Part shown: piece by piece, positions 8,552 through 20,062 of the stretch
Numbering within the stretch: the stretch's first letter is position 1
How the letters are laid out: the number at the start of each line of letters is the position of its first letter
Source: IDS-8 sp040902105
GTDB lineage: Bacteria; Pseudomonadota; Gammaproteobacteria; Steroidobacterales; Woeseiaceae
DNA length: 64,000 nt
Direction of reading: 5' to 3'
Assembly (NCBI GenBank): GCA_040902105.1
Contig: JBBDXW010000052.1
Coordinates: 254,758 to 318,757 of the forward strand
The notes under the pieces: generated by a model
What the model was told of the DNA's origin: nothing
The model's input: the letters and a program-made list of their open reading frames with translations, nothing else
Databases searched by the model: none
Made by a program: the position numbers and the translations under genes

Positions 8552-10834
8552 TCACGCGCGCAAACTCACGGCGGCCGCCACCATATTCGATATCGAACGC
8601 TCGACCTCGGGCCAGCCCCGCGTCTTCAGGCCACAATCCGGATTGACCCAGAGTTTGTCGCGAGATATGACTGAGGCTGCTTCACAGAGCAGTTTCTTCA
8701 TTTCGTCAACGGAGGGCACGCGCGGAGAATGAATGTCCCATAAACCGGGACCGATTTCGTTCGGATAACGAAAGTCGACGAACGCCGACAATAGCTCCAT
8801 GTCCGAACGCGAGTTCTCAATCGATATGACGTCGGCATCCAGCGCAACAATTGACGCCATGATGTCGTTGAATTCCGAATAGCACATATGCGAGTGAATT
8901 TGCGTGTCGTCACAAACGCCCGCCGCCGCGAGCCGAAAGCAGTCGACCGCCTGGCGAAGCCAGGGATTCCGATCGTTCATTCGCAATGGCAGTCCCTCGC
9001 GCAACGCCGGCTCGTCGATCTGAATCGCGCGGATATCCGCCTTTTCGAGATCGAGAACTTCGTCCCGTATGGCGAGGGCAATCTGCCGGCAGGTCTCCAT
9101 GCGAGGCTGATCGTTTCGAACAAATGACCACTGCAGAATGGTCACTGGGCCGGTCAGCATGCCTTTCATCGGCCGGTCCGTGACGGATTGCGCGTAGGCC
9201 GACCACTTGACGGTCATTGGCCCGGGGCGCGATACGTCGCCGAAGACGACCGGCGGTTTCACATAGCGCGATCCGTAGGACTGCACCCAGCCATGCTTCG
9301 TGATCGCGAAACCGTCGAGCTGTTCGCCGAAGTACTCGACCATGTCGTTGCGTTCGAACTCGCCATGGACCAGCACGTCCAGCCCCAACGCTTCCTGTTT
9401 CTCCACGGCCGCCTTGATCTCATCCTCGAGAAACGCTTCATAATCCCCTCGATCCATATCGCCACGCCGGAATGCAGCGCGTGCCTTGCGCACTTTCTCC
9501 GTCTGGGGAAAGGATCCGATCGTGGTGGTTGGAAACTCCGGCAGGGTCATGCGCCGGTGCTGCGCGACGCGGCGGGTCTGGAAATCGCTTCGCCGCAGCA
9601 AATCTGCCTGCTTGATTCCCGCAACGCGGGTCTTCACGCCGTCGTTGTGAATTCGCGGAGAGGCGTGACGGGATCGCGCAGCCTCACTGCTCGCCGCGAA
9701 CGCATCGGCCGCCGCATCACGACCATCCTGCATCGCTCTGCTAAGCGCAGCGATCTCCTCAAGCTTTTGCTTGCCGAATGCCATCCAGGATTTCAGTTCC
9801 GCATCCAGCGTCTGTTCCACCTGCAGGTCGACCGGGACATGGATCAGCGAGCAGGAAGGCGCGATTTCGATGCGGTCGGTGCCCAACGCCCGAGCGGCTT
9901 TCTCGACGACGGTCAGACAATTGTCCAGATCGGAACGCCAGATGTTGCGGCCATCGACTACGCCGAGCGACAAGACGGTATCCTGGCCGCTGGTAGCGGA
10001 ATCCGCGAGGACCGCCAGCGTCCGGTCCAGTTGCTCACGGCCACGTACGAGATCGATATGAAGGCCGCGGGTCTGTAAAGATACGGCCACCCCGAGGTTG
10101 TCGCGCAGACTTTCGAAATAAGTCGCAAGCATGATGTCGGCGCCGCTCGCGTTGAGCAAGCGATAAGCACTACGAAGTGCATCGCACTGCCGGTCGTTCA
10201 GGTCGAGCGCCAGAATCGGCTCATCGATCTGAATCCACCGGGCGCCGGCCGCATGCAGCTTGTCAATGAGAGACTTGTACACGGGCAGCAAGCGATCGAG
10301 GAGCGACAGCGAATCGAGTCCGGCGTCCTTCGACTTGCCCAGCGACAGGTAGGTGACGGGACCGAGCAATACCGGACGCGTCACAAAGCCCAGGCTTTTC
10401 GCCTCCAGAAACTCATCGACAGCCTTGGTCGATTGCAAGGTGAATTCCTGCTCCCGAAGAAACTCCGGTACTATGTAATGGTAGTTGGTGTCGAACCACT
10501 TGGTCATTTCCATGGCGGGTGCATCGTCCGTCCCGCGAGCCATGGCGAAGTAAACGTCGAGGTCCGCGCCGGCGGCGCCCACCCTGAATCGCGGTGGGAT
10601 GCAACCGATGGTCACGCTCATATCCAGTACTTGATCGTAGAACGAGAAATCATTGGACGGGATCACCTCGATCCCGGCGTCGCGTTGCAGCTTCCAGTGG
10701 CGTGCGCGCAATTCTGCACCGGTTGCGGTCAGGGAGGCCACGTCGATGTCGCCTGTCCAATAAGCCTCGACAGCTCTTTTGAGTTCGCGTCTGGCGCCGA
10801 TACGGGGGAAGCCGAGATTTGCCGAGCGAATCAT
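8552..10834 (-). CDS. metE: cobalamin-independent methionine synthase
   Basis: Product of 760 aa, the normal length. It transfers the methyl group of 5-methyltetrahydropteroyl-triglutamate to homocysteine in the last step of methionine synthesis, without B12. The N-terminal barrel begins IRSANLGFPRIGARREL. The C-terminal catalytic barrel carries the zinc ligands His and Cys in DTQIHSHMCYSEF and Cys in WVNPDCGLKTRGWPE. The ATG has an AAGGA SD. It lies 79 bp after nrdB on the same strand with no terminator between, so it should be under the cobalamin riboswitch upstream of nrdA, which fits B12 repression of MetE in organisms that also have MetH. Confidence 0.97.
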   Translation of the reverse strand: MIRSANLGFPRIGARRELKRAVEAYWTGDIDVASLTATGAELRARHWKLQRDAGIEVIPSNDFSFYDQVLDMSVTIGCIPPRFRVGAAGADLDVYFAMARGTDDAPAMEMTKWFDTNYHYIVPEFLREQEFTLQSTKAVDEFLEAKSLGFVTRPVLLGPVTYLSLGKSKDAGLDSLSLLDRLLPVYKSLIDKLHAAGARWIQIDEPILALDLNDRQCDALRSAYRLLNASGADIMLATYFESLRDNLGVAVSLQTRGLHIDLVRGREQLDRTLAVLADSATSGQDTVLSLGVVDGRNIWRSDLDNCLTVVEKAARALGTDRIEIAPSCSLIHVPVDLQVEQTLDAELKSWMAFGKQKLEEIAALSRAMQDGRDAAADAFAASSEAARSRHASPRIHNDGVKTRVAGIKQADLLRRSDFQTRRVAQHRRMTLPEFPTTTIGSFPQTEKVRKARAAFRRGDMDRGDYEAFLEDEIKAAVEKQEALGLDVLVHGEFERNDMVEYFGEQLDGFAITKHGWVQSYGSRYVKPPVVFGDVSRPGPMTVKWSAYAQSVTDRPMKGMLTGPVTILQWSFVRNDQPRMETCRQIALAIRDEVLDLEKADIRAIQIDEPALREGLPLRMNDRNPWLRQAVDCFRLAAAGVCDDTQIHSHMCYSEFNDIMASIVALDADVISIENSRSDMELLSAFVDFRYPNEIGPGLWDIHSPRVPSVDEMKKLLCEAASVISRDKLWVNPDCGLKTRGWPEVERSISNMVAAAVSLRA

Positions 10835-10913
10835 GAAGTGTTTCCTTATCTTGTAAAGTGATTGGTAGCAGACGGTCGGGCTTCGTTGCTCCCTTTTAAA
10901 CAGGCTTACATTC

Positions 10914-12023
10914 CTAGTCCCATGTCAGAGCACCCCCGGTCTGATATTCGATGACGCGTGTTTCGAAGAAGTTTCTCTCTTTCTTCAGATCAAGCATCTC
11001 GCTCATCCAGGGAAACGGGTTGGTCGCGCCCGGGTAGAGCGCTTCGATGCCAATCTGCTGGCAGCGCCGGTTCGCGATGAAGCGCAGGTATTCCTTGAAC
11101 ATCGCTGCGTTCAGGCCAAGTACGCCGCGCGGCATCGTGTCTTCGGCATAGCGGTATTCCAGCTCCACTCCGCGTCGTATAAGAGACCGGACTTCCTCAC
11201 GAAAGGCGGGTGTCCACAAACCGGGATTCTCGAGCTTTATCGTGTTGATCAAGTCGATGCCGAAACTGCAGTGCAGCGATTCGTCCCGAAGTATGTACTG
11301 ATATTGTTCCGCGGCGCCGGTCATCTTGTTCTGCCGTCCCAGCGCAAGGATCTGTACGAAGCCTACGTAAAAGAATATTCCTTCCATGATGCAGGCGAAC
11401 ACGATCAGGCTTTGCAGAAGCTGGCGATCCGCCTCAGGCGTGCCAGTGCAGAATTCCGGACTCGTAAGCGTGTCGATGAAGGGGATCAGGAACTCGTCTT
11501 TTTCACGAATGGACGAGACTTCGTGATAAGCATTGAAAATTTCGCCCTCATCGAGCCCCAGCGATTCGACAATATACTGGTAGGCATGCGTGTGAATAGC
11601 CTCCTCGAACGCCTGACGCAACAGGTACTGGCGGCATTCCGGCGCGGTGATGTGGCGGTACGTGCCGAGGACGATGTTATTTGCCGCCAACGAGTCGGCC
11701 GTTACGAAAAAACCGAGATTGCGCTTGACGATGAGGCGCTCGTCGTCAGTCAGGCCGCGCGGATCTTTCCACAGCGCAATGTCCCGGCTCATGTTCACTT
11801 CCTGCGGCATCCAGTGATTCGCGCAGGCGTCAAGGTACTTCTCCCATGCCCATTTGTACTTGAACGGTACGAGTTGGTTTACGTCAACCCGCGCATTGAT
11901 TACGCGTTTGTCTTCCGCGCGCACTCTTTGTGTGCGCAAGTCGTCGTATTGCTCCACGGGGTTTGCTGCAGAAAAGGCCGCGAATGTGCTTCTTGTCTCG
12001 TCGTCACGTTCAAAACCCAACAT
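10914..12023 (-). CDS. nrdB: class Ia ribonucleotide reductase, radical-generating beta subunit
   Basis: Product of 369 aa from ATG 12023, with GGAGA about 10 nt upstream. A longer open frame exists to 12245 but overlaps nrdA and is low-complexity. It holds the diiron-tyrosyl radical centre: D110 in VTADSLAANN, E141 and H144 in AFEEAIHTHAYQY, radical Tyr148 four residues after His, then Glu in CIMEGIFF and Glu/His in DESLHCSFG. It works with NrdA to make dNDPs aerobically. It follows nrdA by 22 bp and precedes metE. Confidence 0.96.
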   Translation of the reverse strand: MLGFERDDETRSTFAAFSAANPVEQYDDLRTQRVRAEDKRVINARVDVNQLVPFKYKWAWEKYLDACANHWMPQEVNMSRDIALWKDPRGLTDDERLIVKRNLGFFVTADSLAANNIVLGTYRHITAPECRQYLLRQAFEEAIHTHAYQYIVESLGLDEGEIFNAYHEVSSIREKDEFLIPFIDTLTSPEFCTGTPEADRQLLQSLIVFACIMEGIFFYVGFVQILALGRQNKMTGAAEQYQYILRDESLHCSFGIDLINTIKLENPGLWTPAFREEVRSLIRRGVELEYRYAEDTMPRGVLGLNAAMFKEYLRFIANRRCQQIGIEALYPGATNPFPWMSEMLDLKKERNFFETRVIEYQTGGALTWD

Positions 12024-12045
12024 TATCCAGATTCTCCGTCGGTCG

Positions 12046-14871
<2,826 letters not shown>

Positions 14872-14876
14872 GGAAC

Positions 14877-14907
14877 TCTCCTCGGCCTGGCTCGGGCACA
14901 GCGAGGA
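14877..14907 (-). promoter_or_regulatory. possible SD-sequestering hairpin of nrdA
   Basis: On the minus strand TCCTCG (14902-14907 of the plus strand) can pair with CGAGGA (14879-14884), which overlaps the GAGGAG SD of nrdA. This would let the upstream cobalamin riboswitch control translation initiation. The 6-bp stem was found by eye; no folding was computed. Confidence 0.4.
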
Positions 14908-14992
14908 CCGGAGAGTAAAGGCGAGCGAACGGAATTTACGTCCGCACGGCGCGTCCCTATCCACGAGGACCTCAGGCAATGCCTGAACGAGC

Positions 14993-15180
14993 ACGTTTCT
15001 GGCAGATCTTCGGACTTCGGGCTCGACGAAACCCTGGCGCCTTCCCGGAGACTCGCTCCAGTGGCTGTCGCAGGCGGAATGACTGCCTTGACGTGCCGGA
15101 TTTCTTACCCGTTACCGCGGCGGGACCGTTCCGGAATTGCACCGGATTCCCTTTTAAGCGCCGGCAACTACGCCGGCACA
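14993..15180 (-). promoter_or_regulatory. cobalamin (B12) riboswitch
   Basis: Read on the minus strand, the RNA has the conserved core GGGAATCCGGTGCAATTCC followed by CGGTCCCGCCGCGGTAA, then GCCACTGG and CCGGGAAGGCG, and ends with the B12-box-like AGTCCGAAGATCTGCC. All blocks are in the order and spacing of the AdoCbl aptamer. A small hairpin (TCAGGCATTGCCTGA, about 14971-14985) and an SD-blocking stem lie between it and the nrdA start. It should shut off nrdAB-metE when B12 is plentiful. Its edges are approximate. Confidence 0.95.
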
Positions 15181-15191
15181 CCAGCGAACCC

Positions 15192-15220
15192 AGCATATTG
15201 CGGTTCTATCGCAGCGTCAA
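15192..15220 (-). promoter_or_regulatory. sigma-70 promoter of the riboswitch-nrdAB-metE operon
   Basis: On the minus strand TTGACG (15215-15220) and TATGCT (15192-15197) are separated by 17 bp. Transcription would start near 15185, just ahead of the riboswitch aptamer. Confidence 0.75.
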
Positions 15221-15348
15221 CCCCAGATGTTGTGGTATGACGGCGATTCGACGCCGACCGCGCCCGGGCCTTCGCAGTTGGTCAATCTGCAAGGAAATGC
15301 GCTACCCTTCCGCGGCTCTCTGTCCACCGGATCGCCAACCGATAAATT

Positions 15349-16863
15349 ATGAGTAGCGACGACTACCTCGAGCGAATCGAGACCGCACGCGTCTACGAAG
15401 TTGCAATTGAAACTCCGCTCGAGTTCGCCAGGAACCTCTCGGCAAAACTCAGGAATCGCGTCCTGTTGAAACGCGAGGACCTGCAATCCGTTTTCTCCTT
15501 CAAACTGCGAGGCGCGTACAACAAGCTGGCGAAGCTGCCGCGGGACGTGCTCGACAAGGGCGTCATCTGCAGCTCGGCCGGCAACCACGCGCAAGGAGTC
15601 GCGCTGGCCGCGGCGCGCATGGGTGCACGCGCAGTCATCGTCATGCCGGTAACGACGCCCTCGATCAAGGTCGACGCCGTACGCACACTCGGCGGTGAGG
15701 TCGTGCTGCATGGCGATACCTACGACGATGCCCAGCAACACGCAAGAGAGCTGGAGAAAGAACAGGGACTCACGTTCATCCACCCATTCGACGATCCCGA
15801 TGTGATCGCCGGCCAGGGCACGATCGGACGCGAGATCCTGAAGCAGGCCGAAAGCAGGATCGACGCGGTGTTCGTGCCGATCGGCGGGGGCGGTCTCATT
15901 GCGGGCATCGCCGCCTATATAAAAGGCAGGAATCCGGACATCAGGATTATCGGCGTCGAGGCGAACGACTCGGCGGGAATGCAACGGTCGCTTGCGGCCG
16001 GTCATCCCGTGACGCTCGATCATGTCGGCATCTTTGCCGACGGCGTTGCAGTGCGGAGGGTCGGCGATGAAACGTTTCGGCTCTGCCGCCGCTATGTCGA
16101 TGAGATCGTCACCGTCGATACCGACCAGACCTGCGCCGCGATCCGCGACATCTTCGAGGAGACGCGATCGATCGCCGAACCCGCCGGCGCACTCGCGCTT
16201 GCGGGCATCAAGAAGTACATCGCGCGCGCGAAAATTCGCGACGCGACGTTGGTTGCCGTGATCGGCGGCGCCAACGTCAATTTCGACCGCCTGCGCCACA
16301 TCGCCGAACGCGCCGCCGTCGGCGAGCAGCGCGAAATGCTGCTCGCGGTGGAGATCCCGGAGCATCCCGGCAGTTTTCGCAGTTTTTGCGAAGCCATCGG
16401 CCGGCGCAGCGTGACCGAGTTCAACTACCGTTACAGCGATTCGAGCAAGGCGCACATATTTGTCGGCATCGAATTACGGCACGGCGAAGCCGAACGCGCG
16501 CGCCTGATCAGAAAACTTGAGGAGCGGGGGTTTCCGGTGCAGGACCTGAGTGACAACGAAGTCGCGAAGCTGCACGTCCGGCACATGGTCGGCGGAGGGA
16601 AGAAGCCTGTGGATGAAAAGCTGTTTCGCTTCGAGTTTCCCGAGCGTCCCGGGGCGTTGCTCGATTTTCTGAATGCGATCGGCAGCAACTGGAACATCAG
16701 CCTGTTTCATTACCGCAATCACGGCTCGGACCACGGGCGCATCCTGGCGGGGATCCAGGTACCGCCTGCCGAAGAGCGGGAACTCGAGGCGCATCTTGCG
16801 GAACTCGGGTATGCGCACTGGGATGAGAGCGGGAATCCGGCTTATACGATGTTTCTCGCGTAG
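15349..16863 (+). CDS. ilvA: biosynthetic threonine ammonia-lyase (threonine dehydratase)
   Basis: Product of 504 aa. It converts threonine to 2-oxobutanoate, the first committed step of isoleucine synthesis. The PLP lysine is K52 in SVFSFKLRGAYNK; SSAGNHAQGVALAA, the glycine loop GGGGLIAGIA and GGANVNFDRL complete the fold-type II active site. The C-terminal ~180 residues hold two ACT-like regulatory domains (EIPEHPGSFRSF and FEFPERPGALLDFL), so this is the isoleucine-inhibited form and not the short catabolic TdcB. It diverges from the nrd promoter region. Single gene; its downstream neighbour converges. Confidence 0.97.
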   Translation: MSSDDYLERIETARVYEVAIETPLEFARNLSAKLRNRVLLKREDLQSVFSFKLRGAYNKLAKLPRDVLDKGVICSSAGNHAQGVALAAARMGARAVIVMPVTTPSIKVDAVRTLGGEVVLHGDTYDDAQQHARELEKEQGLTFIHPFDDPDVIAGQGTIGREILKQAESRIDAVFVPIGGGGLIAGIAAYIKGRNPDIRIIGVEANDSAGMQRSLAAGHPVTLDHVGIFADGVAVRRVGDETFRLCRRYVDEIVTVDTDQTCAAIRDIFEETRSIAEPAGALALAGIKKYIARAKIRDATLVAVIGGANVNFDRLRHIAERAAVGEQREMLLAVEIPEHPGSFRSFCEAIGRRSVTEFNYRYSDSSKAHIFVGIELRHGEAERARLIRKLEERGFPVQDLSDNEVAKLHVRHMVGGGKKPVDEKLFRFEFPERPGALLDFLNAIGSNWNISLFHYRNHGSDHGRILAGIQVPPAEERELEAHLAELGYAHWDESGNPAYTMFLA

Positions 16864-16883
16864 CGGATCGAGCGAAACTTTCT

Positions 16884-17654
16884 TCACTCGCGGAACGACG
16901 AATCCCTGCGATCGAGTTTCCGCAGAAGCCCTGGCCAGGCGAGCTGACCGCCGAGGCCCTTCGTCACCGCTTTTGCCTGGGCGGCGATGCCTTCCAGGAT
17001 TTTCGGATGGATGCCGACCAGTTCGGTACCCGCCGACTGTGCGAGCAGCTGCGTCTGGCAGGCGGTTTCCAGCATGTACATGGCAAGAAACGCATCGGGA
17101 ACGGTCGGCCCGACCGTCAACAGGCCGTGATTGCGCAAGATCAGGTTGGTATGGCTGCCGAGATCGGCCACCAGCCGCGGCTTTTCCTCGGGATTCAGCG
17201 CGACGCCTTCGTAGTTGTGATATCCGACCGACATCAGCGGAAACAGCGAGGCCTGCGAAAGAGGCAGCAGGCCGCCGGCCTGTGCCGACACCGCGACCCC
17301 CGCCCTCGTGTGAGTGTGAAGCACGCAGCCGACGTCGGGCCGTCCCTCGTGGACCGCGCTGTGAATCGTGAAACCGGCGGGATTTACCGGATACGACGTG
17401 TCCAAGACGATGCTGCCCGACAGGTCGACCTTGACCAGGCTGCTGGCGGTCATCTCCTCGAACAACAGCCCGTACGCGTTAATCAGGAAGTGCTCTTCGG
17501 GGCCCGGCACTCTTGCGGAAACGTGCGTGAACACCAGGTCGTCCCAGCCGTACATTGCGATAAGGCGGTAACAGGCCGCGAGATCGGTGCGGACCTGCCA
17601 TTCCTCGGGCGATACCGTGTCCCTGACGGACAGTTTCTTCGCGGCCGTATTCAT
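16884..17654 (-). CDS. class II aldolase/adducin-domain protein
   Basis: Product of 256 aa with the class II aldolase fold (FucA/AraD/adducin). The zinc histidines are in VLHTHTRAGVAVSA and in the ILRNHGLLTVG strand, and the acidic catalytic position is in the INAYGLLFEEMTASSL region. It begins at ATG 17654 with a strong GAGGAGA SD. Substrate cannot be assigned from sequence; many proteobacterial homologues are unlinked to sugar operons. It converges with ilvA, with about 20 bp between stop codons. Confidence 0.88.
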   Translation of the reverse strand: MNTAAKKLSVRDTVSPEEWQVRTDLAACYRLIAMYGWDDLVFTHVSARVPGPEEHFLINAYGLLFEEMTASSLVKVDLSGSIVLDTSYPVNPAGFTIHSAVHEGRPDVGCVLHTHTRAGVAVSAQAGGLLPLSQASLFPLMSVGYHNYEGVALNPEEKPRLVADLGSHTNLILRNHGLLTVGPTVPDAFLAMYMLETACQTQLLAQSAGTELVGIHPKILEGIAAQAKAVTKGLGGQLAWPGLLRKLDRRDSSFRE

Positions 17655-17844
17655 TCGGCACTCTCCTCGGGCGTGGCGCCAGCCCTGCGTGCGTGAGGCT
17701 TGGGATTATACGACAGGCGAATGCCCCCGGCCGACCCTGGTCCGGGCCTGGCCCACCCACTGCAGGAAAACCGCTGGGCAAGCCGCCGGTTGCGAATGAA
17801 ACCTATGGTACGGATTTCACTCACTTATTCCAAAACGTTTGCAA

Positions 17845-18079
17845 CCGTTCCGGAGCGCGGTGCATCAAACCATCAACTGAAACGAGAAAGGTCGGCAGCG
17901 GCGAATTGCCGATACGGGGATCGAATTCTCGACATTGATTTCTCCGGAACCCGGGATCTTTGGAGTCATGCACCGGCGACAGAGTCTCGAGGGTCCGGCG
18001 AAGTAACGTAACAAACTAAATCCCTTATGCAGTTTGTTTCGTAAAGCTTAGACGGTGGCTCTGCCACCGTCTTTTTTTT
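17845..18079 (+). ncRNA. candidate small RNA ending at an orphan intrinsic terminator
   Basis: A perfect plus-strand terminator (18050-18079) has no plus-strand gene to serve: the nearest upstream plus gene, ilvA, ends 1.2 kb away with a minus gene between. The preceding DNA has long-range complementarities: GTTCCGGAG (near 17847) with CTCCGGAAC (near 17942), and CGGTGCAT (near 17858) with ATGCACCG (near 17967). Local hairpins include ACAAACT/AGTTTGT just before the terminator. No match to 6S, tmRNA or RNase P is apparent. The 5' end is a guess. A 72-codon reading frame (17793-18011) overlaps but has no SD. Confidence 0.4.
18050..18079 (+). terminator. Rho-independent terminator
   Basis: Stem GACGGTGGC / GCCACCGTC with loop TCT, extended by one A-T pair and followed by eight T residues on the plus strand. 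The minus side of the stem has no T-run, so it works for rightward transcription. Confidence 0.9.
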
Positions 18080-18098
18080 GTGCTGTTCTTTTTGCCCT

Positions 18099-18755
18099 TC
18101 AGCTGCGTTCGTAGGCTTGCGAGCGTATGTGGCTGATCTTGGCCGCCTGAGACAAACGGTAGAAGTGGCGGAGTTCGTGCATGCCCTTCTTGCTGTCGCG
18201 ATTCAGGCGATTGTGGAGGCCGTGACAAAAACGTGCCGCGAAGTCGTTCGCCGCCCGGTATCTCTCGAGCTGGTTCTGATTCAGATCCGGATTGAAACTG
18301 ACGCGGTCGAACAGCCAGCCGTGCAGGCGGCGCGCGAATTCGTAGTCTTCCTGATCGAGCGCCATCATCCAGGTGCCGACAAATTTGTCGACTTCAGCCT
18401 GCATTTCGAGCTCCAGCAACGTCACCGCCTTGTCCTGCTTCGCGGACCACACGATGTAGTTGAAATGACTCAGGCCTTCGATCACCTTGCAAAGATCGTC
18501 GAGCTGTTCGGCACGCAGCCCTTCCATCGGATTGTCGCGCGTAAGGCGCGCGAGCATCTCATGGTCGAGATAGAGACTCAGCGACAGTCCATCCTTATCC
18601 TGGCTCAGCAGGACCGATTCGTCCGTGTTCGGCACGAGGGCGCCATATCCCAGCAGTTTGGCAAGCGCAGGGTCCGTGATCAGGAAGTCCGTCACCTCGA
18701 ACCCGGCATCGACCCGATAGATATCGGCCAGATATTTTTGCAGGCCGGATAACAT
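18099..18755 (-). CDS. conserved-type hypothetical protein (paired with the next gene)
   Basis: Product of 218 aa; soluble, no signal peptide or membrane segment. The N-terminal half has an acidic pattern (VPNTDESVLLSQDKDGLSLS) and a helix DHEMLARLTRD; the C-terminal half is Arg/Asn-rich and helical (DLNQNQLERYRAANDFAARF). No family recognised. It starts 7 bp after the stop of 18763-19395, so the two form a translationally close pair and probably act together. Confidence 0.75.
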   Translation of the reverse strand: MLSGLQKYLADIYRVDAGFEVTDFLITDPALAKLLGYGALVPNTDESVLLSQDKDGLSLSLYLDHEMLARLTRDNPMEGLRAEQLDDLCKVIEGLSHFNYIVWSAKQDKAVTLLELEMQAEVDKFVGTWMMALDQEDYEFARRLHGWLFDRVSFNPDLNQNQLERYRAANDFAARFCHGLHNRLNRDSKKGMHELRHFYRLSQAAKISHIRSQAYERS

Positions 18756-18762
18756 CAGGGTC

Positions 18763-19395
18763 TCAGTGGCTCTTCCGCCCGGTTACGTTCGGCATCGGTA
18801 CGACGCCGTTTTGCCGCAGCAGCGATTCCGCGCGCTTGCTCCCCGTACGCAACCACACTTCGTAGGTTCGAAGCAGGTCGATACCGGACGACTGCCGCGC
18901 CCCGTCTCTCACTTCGTTGAGAATATCGACGACGATCTGGAACTTGCGTGCAAGCTCCCGGTATACGCCTGCAAACACCTTGCCGCGCAAGGTGCCCCGC
19001 ATTTCGTCAGACAACGAGCCGTAGGCATTGCAGCCCATGCAAATGTAATAGTCGAGATCCACCAGTTTGTGCGCGAGGCTGTCGGCAAAGAAGCCGGCGA
19101 TGAACAACGAAACGTCGCCGATCCGCTGCAACGCGAAGTTGCGCTGCTCCGCGGTAGGAGCGTCGGCTGCGTCGACCATCATCAGTGCGAGCGGCTTGAG
19201 GCCATACGCTGCCCCGTGCTCTTCGTAGAGTTCCTCGGATCTCGCAAACAGCGTCAACAGGTTTACGACGTAATGAGTCGCATGCGGGTCCACGTCGACG
19301 CCCTGCTTGTCGATTGCCGCATCCATCGATTCGCGAAAGTAATCGCGAAGGTTCTGTACCGGTACAACATACTCAGCAGATTCACGATGTGTCAT
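18763..19395 (-). CDS. conserved-type hypothetical protein, first gene of the pair
   Basis: Product of 210 aa from ATG 19395 with AGGAAGCG upstream. Almost entirely helical and soluble. The regions DPHATHYVVNLLTLFARSEE and DVSLFIAGFFADSLAHKLVD, and two Cys in YICMGCNAYGSL, stand out as likely conserved parts. No function recognised. It heads a two-gene operon with 18099-18755. Confidence 0.75.
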   Translation of the reverse strand: MTHRESAEYVVPVQNLRDYFRESMDAAIDKQGVDVDPHATHYVVNLLTLFARSEELYEEHGAAYGLKPLALMMVDAADAPTAEQRNFALQRIGDVSLFIAGFFADSLAHKLVDLDYYICMGCNAYGSLSDEMRGTLRGKVFAGVYRELARKFQIVVDILNEVRDGARQSSGIDLLRTYEVWLRTGSKRAESLLRQNGVVPMPNVTGRKSH

Positions 19396-19629
19396 TGTCT
19401 CGCTTCCTCACTGTCGTACGGGGTAAGGTATATAGGAATTAGAGCCGGCGCTTTGTGACAAGGTTCACGAATGGTTTGATTTCATGGCTTCCTGTTGCAC
19501 ATTTGTGACATTCGGCATTATTACCACAAAGAACTGGAAAACCCACCGTTCGCACAGGATTCAACGCAAGCTCTGCTAGACTCCCGTTCCAAGAACAATA
19601 AAAATGAACAACAACCCAAGGAGAAGGCC

Positions 19630-20046
19630 ATGGATCTCGGCACTGCGATCGCTGGCTTGAACTGGCTGGCAGTTGTATTGGCGGCCGCGACCGCGTTTGC
19701 CATCGGCGCGCTGTGGTATTCCAAAAAGGTTTTCGGCAATGCCTGGATGCTGGAGGTTGGACTGACCGACGAAACAATTGCCCGCGGCAACACGACGCTC
19801 ACCTTCGGCGGAACATTCGCGTTGCAGCTTGTTGCCGCCACGGCGCTTGCTTTTTTTCTCGGCTCCGGCAGCGACTGGCTGATCGGATTGCAGGCGGGAG
19901 TGCTGGTTGCCGTTTGCTGGATTGCAACGGCGTACGGCATTACGTATTTTTTCGAACAGCGTTCACTGCGCCTGTACCTGATCAATGCCGGTTACTACCT
20001 GGTGCTGTTTGCCACGATGGGCACGATCATCGGCGCGTTGAACTAG
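19630..20046 (+). CDS. DUF1761 family membrane protein
   Basis: Product of 138 aa from ATG 19630, preceded by AAGGAG; the longer frame to 19495 is not needed. It has four hydrophobic segments, beginning LNWLAVVLAAATAFAIGALW and including ALQLVAATALAFFLG, AGVLVAVCWIATAYGITYFF and YYLVLFATMGTIIGAL. The WYSKKVFGNAWM motif after the first helix is typical of DUF1761. Function unknown; inner-membrane. Confidence 0.88.
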   Translation: MDLGTAIAGLNWLAVVLAAATAFAIGALWYSKKVFGNAWMLEVGLTDETIARGNTTLTFGGTFALQLVAATALAFFLGSGSDWLIGLQAGVLVAVCWIATAYGITYFFEQRSLRLYLINAGYYLVLFATMGTIIGALN

Positions 20047-20062
20047 TGACCTGACACCAGAG

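Noticed and set aside
17793..18011. 72-codon plus-strand frame ahead of the orphan terminator
   Set aside because: No SD and no recognisable sequence; a non-coding RNA fits the terminator and pairing better, though the frame is not ruled out.
17845..18079. 6S RNA, tmRNA or RNase P RNA
   Set aside because: None of the conserved blocks of these RNAs could be matched by eye.
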